DNA of 64,000 nt from RGIG5579 sp045602025 (GTDB taxonomy: Bacteria; Bacillota; Clostridia; Oscillospirales; SIG627), in assembly GCA_045602025.1 (NCBI GenBank), contig JAZSAT010000011.1, positions 1-64,000 of the forward strand, written 5' to 3'. This document shows positions 15,336 through 23,962 of this stretch, piece after piece. Position 1 is the stretch's first letter; every line of letters begins with the position of its first letter. The position numbers and the translations under genes are program-made. The notes beneath the pieces are model-generated. The model worked only from the letters and a program-made list of their open reading frames with translations. It did not search any database and was not told the origin of the DNA.

Positions 15336-15971
15336 TTAAAGAGAGAATAGCTTTTTCGCCGTGGCTTTTAGTTCCTCGGCTGCTGCCTTGGGATCAGATG
15401 CTTTCATAATGGCGGATACCACACAAATTCCTGCAATGGGAATACCTGTAAGAATGTCAAGATTCTCTTTATTCAGACCTCCGATGGCATTTGCGGGAAT
15501 CGGTACGGCATTGCAGATATCCCGAAGGGTATCGGTAGAAGTCAGAACCGTCTTGACCTTGGTCGTGGTGGGATAGATGGCACCCACACCAAGATAGTCA
15601 GCCCCCTCTTCATAGGCTTTTTTTGCCCAAGGAACCGTTTTCGCTGTAGCTCCTATGATCTTCTCTTCGCCCATCAGGCGTCTTGCGGTCCGGATAGGCA
15701 TATCTTCCGCTCCCACATGTACTCCTTCTGCATCGATCGCAAGCGCAACATCCACACGGTCGTCGATGATCAGCGGCACATTGTAACGCTTCGCGATTGC
15801 GTGCACTTTTTCTGCAAGCCGGATATATTCCCGTGTACTCTTATTCTTCTCGCGAAGCTGAAGAAGGGTTGCACCGCCTTTGAGGGCTTCTTCTACACGA
15901 TAGAGGAATTCTTCCTCGGTGTAATTTGTACTGTCGGTGATAAAATATAAACTCGGATCAAACTTTTTCAT
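15336..15971 (-). CDS. thiE: Thiamine-phosphate synthase ThiE
   Basis: 211 aa TIM barrel that joins HMP-PP and thiazole phosphate. Visible motifs are LLQLREKNKSTREY, LIIDDRVDVALAIDAEGVHVG and VGAIYPTTTK, then IPANAIGGLNKEN and VVSAIM. Start ATG 15971 has GAGGG 7 bases upstream, overlapping the thiH stop region. A longer start at 15989 has no such site. Confidence 0.95.
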   Translation of the reverse strand: MKKFDPSLYFITDSTNYTEEEFLYRVEEALKGGATLLQLREKNKSTREYIRLAEKVHAIAKRYNVPLIIDDRVDVALAIDAEGVHVGAEDMPIRTARRLMGEEKIIGATAKTVPWAKKAYEEGADYLGVGAIYPTTTKVKTVLTSTDTLRDICNAVPIPANAIGGLNKENLDILTGIPIAGICVVSAIMKASDPKAAAEELKATAKKLFSL

Positions 15972-15981
15972 TTTCTTTCCC

Positions 15982-17235
15982 TCATACATATAGATAATCG
16001 TTTAGGACAGGCTGTAAGCCTTCGCGGGCGATGTCCTTATACATCTTGTCAAGACTGCGGTCATCGTCGATTTCAAACTGTTCATCGCCCCCAACTTCAT
16101 CGGAGTCTTTGCCTGTATATTTGCTTTCGTGGTCGCCGATGCCGGTAGAAACACCTGCAGAGACCTTGGTTGCCGCAATCTTCACAATACCGTTGCGGAA
16201 TTCGGCACTCTCCCGGGAGGAGACCGTGATGCCTACATAGGGCAAGAAAATGCGGTATGCACAAAGTACCTGACAAAGCTCGGTTTCGTGAACATCCAAA
16301 GGGCTCAACTTATCGTTGTTGATGATCGGTCTGAGCCTCGGGCAGGAAAGGGACATTTCCGCGTGAGGGTATTTTCTTTGCAGGTAATAAACATGAAGCG
16401 CACTTGCCAAGGCGTCTTTGCGAAAGTCAGAAAGACCCAGAAGTGCCGAGAATGCAACCCCGCGCATACCGCCCCGAAGCGCTCTTTCCTGCGCATCAAA
16501 GCGGTACGGCCACACACGCTTATGACCAAGCAGATGAAGCTTTTCGTATTTATCGGTGTCGTAGGTTTCCTGGAATACGGTTACATAGTCCGCGCCGCAT
16601 TCGTGAAGATACTTGTATTCATCGGTATTGACGGGATAGATCTCAAGACCGACCATACGGAAATACTTTCTTGCCAGCTTGCAGGCCTTTCCGATATATT
16701 CCACATTGCTCTGACCGCGGCTTTCTCCGGTGAGGATCAAAATTTCTTCCATACCGCTGTCTGATATGACCTTCATCTCTTTTTCGATCTGCTCCATACT
16801 AAGCTTCATCCGCTTAATGTGGTTGTAGCAGTTAAAACCGCAGTACACACAGTAATTCTCACAGTAATTGGCTATGTAAAGAGGGGTAAATAAATAAACG
16901 GTGTTGCCGAAGTGCTTACTTGTTTCAAGGCGTGCACGCTGTGCCATCTGCTCTAAAAAGGGCTTTGCCGCAGGGGAAAGGAGAGCTTTAAAGTCCTCGA
17001 TTGTGCAAGTATCGTGCTCTAAGGCCGCCTTTACATCAGCGGCGGTATATTTTGTGGGGTCGTAGGAGTTCATCTGTGCCATTACATTTGCCTGGATATC
17101 CGATTCGATCACTTCCATTCCCGGAAGATACTCCATATGGCTTTTTCGGGAGGAGGGGTCGGTTTCAAGACGGTGCTTTTTTGCAAGTGCTTCCGGCGAC
17201 AAATGCTCTGAATCTACAAAAAACTGATTTTCCAT
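15982..17235 (-). CDS. thiH: 2-iminoacetate synthase ThiH (radical SAM)
   Basis: 417 aa. Cleaves tyrosine to dehydroglycine for thiazole formation, the anaerobic alternative to ThiO. The radical-SAM cluster CENYCVYC (CxxxCxxC) lies near residue 125 and is preceded by LFTPLYIANY. ATG 17235 has AAGGTG 6 bases upstream, and that site overlaps the GTG at 17244 that could be read as an earlier start. It follows thiG by about 10 bases. Confidence 0.96.
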   Translation of the reverse strand: MENQFFVDSEHLSPEALAKKHRLETDPSSRKSHMEYLPGMEVIESDIQANVMAQMNSYDPTKYTAADVKAALEHDTCTIEDFKALLSPAAKPFLEQMAQRARLETSKHFGNTVYLFTPLYIANYCENYCVYCGFNCYNHIKRMKLSMEQIEKEMKVISDSGMEEILILTGESRGQSNVEYIGKACKLARKYFRMVGLEIYPVNTDEYKYLHECGADYVTVFQETYDTDKYEKLHLLGHKRVWPYRFDAQERALRGGMRGVAFSALLGLSDFRKDALASALHVYYLQRKYPHAEMSLSCPRLRPIINNDKLSPLDVHETELCQVLCAYRIFLPYVGITVSSRESAEFRNGIVKIAATKVSAGVSTGIGDHESKYTGKDSDEVGGDEQFEIDDDRSLDKMYKDIAREGLQPVLNDYLYV

Positions 17236-17245
17236 AGCCTTCACC

Positions 17246-18016
17246 TTAATCTCTGAGGAAGCCTGTCAGGGGATCGGATGCAGATGCGCCGCGAGTCAAT
17301 ACTCTGCCAAGACCGGAAAGATAGGCCTTGCGACCGGCTTCAATGGCGTTTTTAAAAGCGGAAGCCATCATTGTCAGGTCCCCTGCGGTGGCAAGAGCGG
17401 TATTTGCCATAATTGCGGCGGCACCCATTTCCATTGCTTCGCAGGCCTGGGAAGGTCTGCCGATCCCGGCATCCACAATGATAGGAAGATCGATCTCATC
17501 AATAAGGATCTGAATAAACTCTTTTGTGGCAAGACCTTTGTTGGAACCGATGGGAGAAGCTAAGGGCATAACACTTGCCGCACCGGCATTTACAAGGTCA
17601 CGGGCTACATTCAGATCAGGATACATATACGGCATTACCACAAAGCCTTCTTTGGCAAGGATCTCGGTTGCCTTGATGGTTTCCTGATTGTCGGGAAGCA
17701 GATACTTAGAATCACGCATGATCTCGATCTTTACAAAATTTCCGCAGCCGATTTCGCGGGCAAGGCGTGCGATGCGGACAGCTTCTTCTGCATTTCTTGC
17801 GCCGCTGGTGTTGGGAAGCAAGGTGATCCCTTTGGGGATGTAATCCAGGATACTTTCCTGTTCCTTTGTGTTTGCACGGCGAAGCGCAAGGGTAATGATC
17901 TCAGCCCCTGCATCCTTTACGGCAGCTTCAATCAGTTTCATAGAGTATTTGCCGGAGCCGAGAATAAAGCGGGAGTTAAATTCGTGTCCGCCAATGATGA
18001 GTTTATCGGTTGTCAT
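17246..18016 (-). CDS. thiG: Thiazole synthase ThiG
   Basis: 256 aa TIM barrel that assembles thiazole phosphate from DXP, dehydroglycine and ThiS thiocarboxylate. Family segments present: RFILGSGKY, LLPNTSGARNAEEAVRIARL, DAGIGRPSQACEAMEMGAAA and NTALATAGDLTMMASAFKNA. It lies between thiF and thiH in the operon. Confidence 0.97.
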   Translation of the reverse strand: MTTDKLIIGGHEFNSRFILGSGKYSMKLIEAAVKDAGAEIITLALRRANTKEQESILDYIPKGITLLPNTSGARNAEEAVRIARLAREIGCGNFVKIEIMRDSKYLLPDNQETIKATEILAKEGFVVMPYMYPDLNVARDLVNAGAASVMPLASPIGSNKGLATKEFIQILIDEIDLPIIVDAGIGRPSQACEAMEMGAAAIMANTALATAGDLTMMASAFKNAIEAGRKAYLSGLGRVLTRGASASDPLTGFLRD

Positions 18017-18031
18017 TTTTATTTCCTTCTT

Positions 18032-18670
18032 TCATTCAGTTTCAAATTGTTCTGCTAAAATACGCAAAACTGTATGTGCCTGATGCGCAGCGCAGAGCAT
18101 GACTCGGGAAGAGATCAGACTGCCTTCCGATTGCACATCACTTCGTTCGTCTCCGCATAGATAAAAACGGTTCATAACCTTTCGCGTGCGGACGGTGTTT
18201 GCACTGCCAAGCCCTGCCATGCCGGAGGCGGCAACAAGATATTTGTCCGAAAATTCTTCAAGCACAAGATTTGTCAGCAGTGCCTTTTCTTCCGCACCAT
18301 CAAAGGCTTCACAGATAATGTCTGCGTTTTTCAGAAGCTTTGCGGCATTTTCCTCGGTAATGCGAACCGTATGGGTTTTAATTTCTGTATACGGTGCGAT
18401 CTCCAAAAGATGATTCCGCAAGGCATCTGTCTTGTTCATACCGATCTGATTTGCTTTGTACTGCTGGCGATGGAGATTTGTAATATCTACCCGGTCAAAA
18501 TCAACAAGAATCAGTTTTCCAATACCGGCACGGGCTAAAGCAATTGCAATATTAGAGCCGAGACCGCCAAGACCGCAAATGGCAACCGTAGCCGATGAAA
18601 ATTTCTTTTGCAGCTTTTCTCCGTGTCGCTCATATAAAGCCTTGTTCCATTCTTCTTTTGTGGGGAGCAT
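18032..18670 (-). CDS. thiF: Sulfur carrier protein ThiS adenylyltransferase ThiF
   Basis: 212 aa E1-like enzyme that adenylates the ThiS C-terminus. The nucleotide-binding motif ICGLGGLGSNIAIALARAG is at about residues 30-50, followed by LVDFDRVDITNLHRQQY. It is the short clostridial form; the paired CxxC zinc motifs of the longer forms are not visible. Its ATG immediately follows the thiS stop codon (TAAATG). Confidence 0.95.
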   Translation of the reverse strand: MLPTKEEWNKALYERHGEKLQKKFSSATVAICGLGGLGSNIAIALARAGIGKLILVDFDRVDITNLHRQQYKANQIGMNKTDALRNHLLEIAPYTEIKTHTVRITEENAAKLLKNADIICEAFDGAEEKALLTNLVLEEFSDKYLVAASGMAGLGSANTVRTRKVMNRFYLCGDERSDVQSEGSLISSRVMLCAAHQAHTVLRILAEQFETE

Positions 18671-18865
18671 TTAGCCACCTCCCACAAAGCTGACAACTTC
18701 TATGCTGTCACCGTCTTGAAGTACCGTTTTGCCGTACAGTGCTTTCGGGACAATGTTGCCGTTACACTCTACTGCGATCCTTTTGGGATCATAATTTGCA
18801 GATGCCAGATATTCCGCAACTGTCTTACCTGCAATATCCAGTTCTTCTCCGTTGATCTTTACCAT
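18671..18865 (-). CDS. thiS: Sulfur carrier protein ThiS
   Basis: 64 aa beta-grasp protein beginning MVKINGEELD and ending in the obligatory GG (SFVGGG), the site of thiocarboxylation. ATG 18865 is preceded by GGAGG with 7-base spacing. It is the first gene after the TPP riboswitch. Confidence 0.96.
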   Translation of the reverse strand: MVKINGEELDIAGKTVAEYLASANYDPKRIAVECNGNIVPKALYGKTVLQDGDSIEVVSFVGGG

Positions 18866-18883
18866 AAAATTCACCTCCAAAAA

Positions 18884-18918
18884 CAAAAAAAGGAAGTTAC
18901 CGATTTGGTAACTTCCTT
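18884..18918 (-). terminator. Terminator controlled by the TPP riboswitch
   Basis: Stem AAGGAAGTTACC / GGTAACTTCCTT (12 bp), 5-base loop, then a run of T on the minus strand, located between the aptamer and thiS. Confidence 0.85.
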
Positions 18919-18949
18919 AATAAGCTTCGTTCTTCCCAATATCCTTGTA

Positions 18950-19038
18950 TCAGGCATCCCTACGTTGGCATTATCCAAATCAGGTTCTCGGTCGAAGGTT
19001 ACACCTTCCTCTCAGCCTGTTATACAAGCTCCCGTTGA
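18950..19038 (-). promoter_or_regulatory. TPP riboswitch of the thi operon
   Basis: The minus strand carries the THI-box core: CTGAGAGG, then GAACCTGATTTGGATAATGC and CCAACGTAGGGA, preceded by GGGAGC. The aptamer precedes a terminator and thiS, so thiamine pyrophosphate should shut off thiSFGHEDC. Confidence 0.95.
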
Positions 19039-19054
19039 TTCAATTGTTTACTGC

Positions 19055-19083
19055 ATTATACACCGATTGCAATGAAAAATCAA
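19055..19083 (-). promoter_or_regulatory. Promoter of the thi operon
   Basis: Minus-strand TTGATT (19083-19078), 17 bases, TATAAT (19060-19055), just before the riboswitch and 18 bases beyond the end of the esterase gene. Confidence 0.75.
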
Positions 19084-19100
19084 GTAGCTTTTTCGTTTTT

Positions 19101-20132
19101 TTATTTCCGATGGAGAAGAATGTAGTCCATCAGGCCGTTCCAATCCTCGCGGCTGAAGTAGTGGGTGCCGGGGCGGATCTGATAGGCAAGGTCTCCCTCG
19201 TGGAATCTTTCGTTATCGGTTGTGAGACGGTCGGGATTTTTCAGTCCCTTTTCCCAAGCGGGGGAAGCGGCTACGCAGGAAAGATATTCATTTTTCGGGT
19301 CGGCCCAAGCATCCTCTGATCCGCTTCCAACCAGTACATTTCGCGGCGCAATGGAAGCAATGAGATAGTGCTGGTCAAAGGGCAATTTTTCTTCGCCATT
19401 TCTGTATTCCCAGTAGTTTTCGCAGAACCAGTAGTCGAATCTTCTGCAAATGTCGTCGATGGATTCGCCCTTGTTTCCTCTTGCAAGGCTTGCACCGGCG
19501 CAGCCGGAGCCGTTGGAATAGCAGAAGGCAAAGCGAGGATCGTTTGCCGCGGTCCAAAGGGCGGTCTTACCGAGGCGGGAGTGACCGCAAACGGCGGCGT
19601 TTTTGATATCGAGCACATGGGAAAGTTCTTTTTCCGCATAGTCCATCAGGCGCATGGCAGTCCACGCCCACATGGAAATCTTACCGCAGTCATCTTTTTC
19701 TCTTTTTCCATCCTTATAAAGAACGCCCGCAAGACCGTTTGTCAAATCCCCGTCGTCGGAGGTGATGTCCTTGTAGTTGAAGACGAGAATGGCAAAGCCC
19801 CGGTCGACGATCTCCTCAGCAGGCATATGTCTGTCGGGAATTTCGGGACGGAAGTTCGGCATTACAAAGAAGGGGTGCTTGCCTTCCTTGGTAGGAATAA
19901 TGGTGTGAAAGGGGAAGGAAAACTCCTGTCCCTTTACGGTGCAAGAGACCGTTACGCGGTTTGTTTTTGCTTTCCCTGCAAATTTGGGGTGGATGTCTTC
20001 TTTTACCTCGTAGCGCACATTTTCAGGCTTGGGAGGCAGAGCACCGAACAGCTTTTTCTCCAGGATCTGAAACATTTCTTCTCTTGTTTTCAAGGGGGGG
20101 AGCGTCAGGCTCTCAAGTATTTCGTTCAGCAT
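19101..20132 (-). CDS. Alpha/beta-hydrolase, acetylxylan/glucuronoyl esterase (CE15)-like
   Basis: 343 aa, no signal peptide. The nucleophile elbow is GHSRLGKTAL (Ser about 168), analogous to the GCSRxGK of CE15 glucuronoyl esterases. The oxyanion region SNGSGCAGASLARGNKGES follows, and the likely catalytic His lies in RPGTHYFSREDW near the C-terminus. It probably removes ester groups from plant polysaccharide-derived substrates inside the cell. A diverged 3' fragment of a paralogue lies at 12314-12720. It is the last gene before the thi promoter. Confidence 0.75.
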   Translation of the reverse strand: MLNEILESLTLPPLKTREEMFQILEKKLFGALPPKPENVRYEVKEDIHPKFAGKAKTNRVTVSCTVKGQEFSFPFHTIIPTKEGKHPFFVMPNFRPEIPDRHMPAEEIVDRGFAILVFNYKDITSDDGDLTNGLAGVLYKDGKREKDDCGKISMWAWTAMRLMDYAEKELSHVLDIKNAAVCGHSRLGKTALWTAANDPRFAFCYSNGSGCAGASLARGNKGESIDDICRRFDYWFCENYWEYRNGEEKLPFDQHYLIASIAPRNVLVGSGSEDAWADPKNEYLSCVAASPAWEKGLKNPDRLTTDNERFHEGDLAYQIRPGTHYFSREDWNGLMDYILLHRK

Positions 20133-20162
20133 AATGTTCTCCTTATAAAAAGTAAAATACGG

Positions 20163-20609
20163 TTATTTAATTTTATTCCAAAAGGCATCAAGACCAAGCT
20201 TTACATCCTCGTAGGTATCGTCAAAGTTTCCTGTCCACCAGGGGTCGGCAATGTCTCGGTCCAGCCCTGCATAGGAGAGAAGAGTCTTTACCTTATGTGC
20301 ATTATTTCCGATAAAGGGGGCAAGGTTTCGACGGTTATTTTCGTCCATGATGATGAGAAGATCTGCCTCGTCGCACTCTTTTTTTGTGATCTGCTGTGCG
20401 TGTTTTCCCTTGCAGGAAATGCCGAGTCTGTCGAGTACTCTTCTGGTACCGGGATGCACGGGATTGCCGAGCTCCTCAGTGCTGGTTGCGCGGGACGAAA
20501 CGGAAAAATCCCGTTCTCTCTTTTCTTTTTTCAGCATATCAAGAAAAAGAAATTCCGCCATGGTACTGCGGCAGATATTGCCGTGGCAGATAAAAATGAT
20601 CTTTGTCAT
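20163..20609 (-). CDS. Low-molecular-weight protein tyrosine phosphatase
   Basis: 148 aa. The active-site P-loop at the extreme N-terminus reads CHGNICRS (C8-x5-R14), and the general acid lies in ADPWWTG, the DPW-type motif of bacterial LMW-PTPs. It acts on phosphotyrosine proteins or small phosphoesters in the cytoplasm. It overlaps the preceding HAD phosphatase gene by 4 bases, forming a two-phosphatase operon. Confidence 0.93.
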   Translation of the reverse strand: MTKIIFICHGNICRSTMAEFLFLDMLKKEKRERDFSVSSRATSTEELGNPVHPGTRRVLDRLGISCKGKHAQQITKKECDEADLLIIMDENNRRNLAPFIGNNAHKVKTLLSYAGLDRDIADPWWTGNFDDTYEDVKLGLDAFWNKIK

Positions 20610-21250
20610 AAAAGATTGCGGATCCTTTCGTAGAGTTCTTCGGCCGTATCGGCAAAGTATTTGGCACCTGCTTTTTCAAGGTCCTCTCTGTCACGGAACC
20701 CCCAGGTGACGGCAATGGCTGGGATCCCTGCATTGTTTGCCGTAATAATATCCACATCGGAGTCGCCGATGTAAACGCACGCCTCTTTTGTGCCGCCGAT
20801 CTCCTCCAACGCGCGGAAGATGCCGTCGGGAGCGGGCTTTCTTGCAACCCCTTCCTTTTCTCCCGCTGCCACGGCAAAGGAGGGGAAGAAGGTCTTGCAA
20901 AGCTCTACCACCGCTTTGTTGGGCTTGTTGGAAACAACCCCGCACGCATATCCGTCTTTTATAAGACGCTCGATCAGAGGGAGAATGCCGGGGTAAGGTG
21001 CGCTTTTCACCTGAGAATGGGCCGCGTAATAAGGGCGGAAGATCTCAAGAGCCTTTGGCGCAAGATCCTTCTTATCTTCGGGAACAACACCCTCAATGAG
21101 CTTCTGAATGCCGTTGCCAACGCTTTTGCGCACTTCCTGAAGGGTTTTGGTAGGAAAATTCATTTCCTTCATTGCATAGTTTACAGAATCGGCAATGTCC
21201 TGCAGGGTGTCCAGCAGGGTGCCGTCAAGATCAAATAAAACCGTTTTCAT
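20606..21250 (-). CDS. gph: HAD-family phosphatase, phosphoglycolate phosphatase-like
   Basis: 214 aa. HAD motifs: I, MKTVLFDLDGTLLDT; II, GVVSNKP; III/IV, VYIGDSDVDIITANNAG. The helical cap inserted after motif I, with KSVGNGIQKLIEGVVP, matches phosphoglycolate phosphatases (Gph/PpaX type). It shares an operon with the tyrosine phosphatase. Substrate inferred from family only. Confidence 0.85.
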   Translation of the reverse strand: MKTVLFDLDGTLLDTLQDIADSVNYAMKEMNFPTKTLQEVRKSVGNGIQKLIEGVVPEDKKDLAPKALEIFRPYYAAHSQVKSAPYPGILPLIERLIKDGYACGVVSNKPNKAVVELCKTFFPSFAVAAGEKEGVARKPAPDGIFRALEEIGGTKEACVYIGDSDVDIITANNAGIPAIAVTWGFRDREDLEKAGAKYFADTAEELYERIRNLL

Positions 21251-21388
21251 AATTGCCTCTTTCTTTTTTCAAAAGTTTACCATAAAAAGGGGAAAAATGC
21301 AATCCTTTCTCTTTTTTCTTTCTTGTTTAAATTCTGTTTATATTTCTGTGTTAGAATAAAGTGTAAGTAATGAAAGCGGAGGTTTTCT

Positions 21389-22066
21389 ATGTTTAAAATT
21401 CTGGTGGTGGAAGACGACCCTCATACCCGGCTTCTTTTCGGAAAGATCTTAGAGCAAAACGGGTATTCTCCCATTCTCTCTACCGATGGGATGGATGCAC
21501 TTGAAAAAATGGACCACGAGCATGTGGACCTGATCCTCTTGGATGTGATGATGCCCCGTATGAACGGCTTTGAATTTGCCCGCACCCTGCGGGAAACGGG
21601 GTGCCAGATCCCGATTTTAATGGTAACGGCAAAAGAGGGAAGGCTGGATAAAAAAGAGGGCTTTCTTTCCGGTACCGACGATTATATGACAAAGCCCGTG
21701 GATGAGGAGGAAATGCTCCTTCGCATTGCGGCACTTCTGAGAAGAAGCAAGATCAATTCTTCTCATAGGATCGAGATCGGAAAAACGGTGCTTGATTTTG
21801 ATTCTCTCACCGTATCCTGTCCCGAGGGGGATGTTTTACTTCCGCAGAAGGAATTTTTGGTGCTTTTCAAGCTCCTCTCCTTCCAAAATAAGATCTTTAC
21901 CCGTCGGCAGCTGATGGATGAGATCTGGAATTTTGATTCGGAAAGCGACGAGAGAACGGTGGATGTACATATTCACAGACTCAGAGAGAGGTTTGAATCC
22001 AATCCCGATTTTGAGATCGTGACTATTCGGGGACTTGGATATAAGGCGGTGAAGAAGAATGGGTAA
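21389..22066 (+). CDS. OmpR-family response regulator
   Basis: 225 aa. The receiver domain has acidic pocket E8-D9-D10 and phospho-acceptor D52 (LLDVMMP), with the conserved Lys in MTKPVD. It is joined to a winged-helix DNA-binding domain from about residue 130, including DERTVDVHIHRLRERF. It overlaps the partner kinase by 8 bases. The TCS is transcribed divergently from the phosphatase operon. Confidence 0.94.
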   Translation: MFKILVVEDDPHTRLLFGKILEQNGYSPILSTDGMDALEKMDHEHVDLILLDVMMPRMNGFEFARTLRETGCQIPILMVTAKEGRLDKKEGFLSGTDDYMTKPVDEEEMLLRIAALLRRSKINSSHRIEIGKTVLDFDSLTVSCPEGDVLLPQKEFLVLFKLLSFQNKIFTRRQLMDEIWNFDSESDERTVDVHIHRLRERFESNPDFEIVTIRGLGYKAVKKNG

Positions 22067-23087
22067 GCCATACCGTTTCCGAACCATTATCCACTTGTTT
22101 ATCATTCTGATTATGGTTTGCTCGGGCCTTTTGACAGTAGTGACCTTTTCTATGCTCAGGGGCTTTCGCATTTTACCTCCTGCCTTTTTTGCTACGGTCT
22201 GGATGCCCGTTGTGTTGTTTCTGGTGGCGAATGTGGTTGCGGGAATCGCCAATATCTTTTTGGTACCTCGCCTGATCCATCCCATTGAAGATCTAATCGA
22301 AGCTATGGGTAAGGTGGCAGCAGGTGACTTTTCCGTCCAGATCAAATCGGAAAACTACGACGGTGAAATTGAAAAGCTTATGGAAAGCTTTAACGCCATG
22401 ACCAAGGAGATCGGCAGTACCGAGATCTTCCGCAGTGATTTTATCCGCGATTTTTCTCATGAATTCAAGACTCCTATCGTGTCTATGAACGGCTTTGCAA
22501 AGCAGCTGAAAAAAGAAAATCTTACGGAAGAGGAAAGGCAGACCTACTGCGATATCATTATCTCCGAGTCGGACAGGCTCACAAAGCTTGCATCCAACAT
22601 TCTCCTTCTTTCCAAGGTGGAAAACCAAAGGATCATTTCCGACAAAAAGCCTTATCGCCTGGATGAGCAGCTTCGGGACTGTGTGCTTTTGCTGGAAAGG
22701 GAATGGGAGGAAAAAGAGATCCTTTGGGATCTGGATCTTGCAAATATTACCTTTACCCACAATGCCGATCTTTTGTATCATATCTGGTCAAATCTTATCT
22801 CCAATGCGGTCAAATTCAGTCCCCACGGTGGAAAGATCTCTCTTACTGCTGCGGAAAACAGTGAATGCATCATCGTGACCGTAAGGGACGAGGGCATCGG
22901 TATGACAGAAGAAGAAATGAAGCATATTTTTGAAAAATGCTATCAGGCAGACCCATCCCGAACAGGTCGCGGCAACGGTCTCGGCCTTTGTATCGCAAAG
23001 CAGATCTGTACTCTTGCAGGCGGAAAAATATCTGTTCGGAGCACCCCCGGAAAGGGAACCGTATTCACGGTCATTTTGAATAAATAA
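22059..23087 (+). CDS. Sensor histidine kinase
   Basis: 342 aa. There are two membrane segments within the first ~70 residues and only a tiny loop between them, so it lacks a sizeable external sensor. A HAMP domain follows (VPRLIHPIEDLIEAMGKVAAG), then the H-box SHEFKTPIVSMNG, N-box NLISNAVKFSP and G-boxes DEGIGMT and GRGNGLGL. Kinases of this short-sensor plan often sense intramembrane or ABC-transporter-borne signals; no such partner is adjacent. Confidence 0.92.
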   Translation: MGKPYRFRTIIHLFIILIMVCSGLLTVVTFSMLRGFRILPPAFFATVWMPVVLFLVANVVAGIANIFLVPRLIHPIEDLIEAMGKVAAGDFSVQIKSENYDGEIEKLMESFNAMTKEIGSTEIFRSDFIRDFSHEFKTPIVSMNGFAKQLKKENLTEEERQTYCDIIISESDRLTKLASNILLLSKVENQRIISDKKPYRLDEQLRDCVLLLEREWEEKEILWDLDLANITFTHNADLLYHIWSNLISNAVKFSPHGGKISLTAAENSECIIVTVRDEGIGMTEEEMKHIFEKCYQADPSRTGRGNGLGLCIAKQICTLAGGKISVRSTPGKGTVFTVILNK

Positions 23088-23096
23088 AAAAAGCGT

Positions 23097-23131
23097 AAGA
23101 GCTGAAATCTTTTGATTTCGGCTCTTTTTTT
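23097..23131 (+). terminator. Terminator of the two-component operon
   Basis: 13-bp stem AAGAGCTGAAATC / GATTTCGGCTCTT (one G-U), TTTT loop, then a run of seven T. Confidence 0.85.
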
Positions 23132-23219
23132 GTGGGTCGGAACAAGATGTCATTGCGGGTCAGTACTGCTATCTGTTACCCTTACGAAAACCCGCGAAGA
23201 AAAGAAAAGGAGGAGAAAA

Positions 23220-23549
23220 ATGGATTTAATTATGGATCTTGTCAGCGAGGCGATCTTGTCTCTTTTAGGGGCAGTACTTACCTTTGTGGCAGCCAAAATC
23301 GGAGCATGTATCGGTGCCTGGTACCGCGAAAAGATCACAAACGAGACTCTTCGCTCGGTAGCGCAGACCTGTGTCCGCGCAGTGGAACAGATGTACAAAG
23401 AATGGGGCGGTGCCCAAAAGCTGGAAAAAGCACTTTCGATGGGGGAAGAAATGCTTCGGAAAAAAGGCATAAAAATTGAAAAAGATGAAATGCGTGTGCT
23501 CCTGGAAGCAGCATTGAATGAATTAAAAGGGGCAATGGAAAAATCATGA
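23220..23549 (+). CDS. Phage holin, LLH family
   Basis: 109 aa. An N-terminal membrane segment (AILSLLGAVLTFVAAKIGACIGAWY) is followed by an amphipathic charged tail AVEQMYKEWGGAQKLEKAL ... LLEAALNEL, the signature of LLH-type holins. Such proteins make the membrane lesion that releases an endolysin. ATG 23220 follows AGGAGG. It is the first gene of an isolated lysis/tail-tip cassette that ends with an amidase. Confidence 0.8.
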   Translation: MDLIMDLVSEAILSLLGAVLTFVAAKIGACIGAWYREKITNETLRSVAQTCVRAVEQMYKEWGGAQKLEKALSMGEEMLRKKGIKIEKDEMRVLLEAALNELKGAMEKS

Positions 23550-23950
23550 CGGTTTTGGGATGGATCTCATCCTCCCTTTCCGTTGTGATCGGGATCGGTA
23601 CGGTTTTGACTGTCACCATTCCTTCCCTGCGGCATAAACTAAAGCAGGCTTTTTTCAGCGGAGAAGCGGAGAAAAAAGAGGTACTGCGTATCGGGAAAAT
23701 GCTGGAGGAGCATGTATCTCAGGATGCCAAAAGGGAGGCGGAGGTCGCGCTTCAAAGAGAAGTGGATCTTTGTGTTTTGCGTGATCTGATCACGGCAATT
23801 TACTATCGCAGATTGGACGAAAAAAAGATCCACATTTATGAATTGGAGGATGTTTCGGCCCTGCACGACCTGTATCTTCGCCGCGGTGGAAATTCCTATG
23901 TAAGCGGTCTTTACCGTCAGATGTCCCGAGAGTGGACGATCATAAAATAA
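23546..23950 (+). CDS. Small membrane protein of the phage lysis cassette
   Basis: 134 aa with one N-terminal membrane segment (GWISSSLSVVIGIGTVLTV) and a long charged, largely helical cytoplasmic-type tail. I do not recognise a family. It overlaps the holin by 4 bases. Position and topology suggest a second holin, an antiholin or a spanin-like helper. Confidence 0.55.
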   Translation: MTVLGWISSSLSVVIGIGTVLTVTIPSLRHKLKQAFFSGEAEKKEVLRIGKMLEEHVSQDAKREAEVALQREVDLCVLRDLITAIYYRRLDEKKIHIYELEDVSALHDLYLRRGGNSYVSGLYRQMSREWTIIK

Positions 23951-23962
23951 AGGAGAGAAAAG

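Noticed and set aside
19368..20633. Long plus-strand open frame (421 codons) opposite the esterase and tyrosine-phosphatase genes
   Set aside because: It spans two convincing minus-strand enzymes with catalytic motifs, has no ribosome-binding site, and its translation is Cys/Phe/Val-rich without motifs; a shadow frame.
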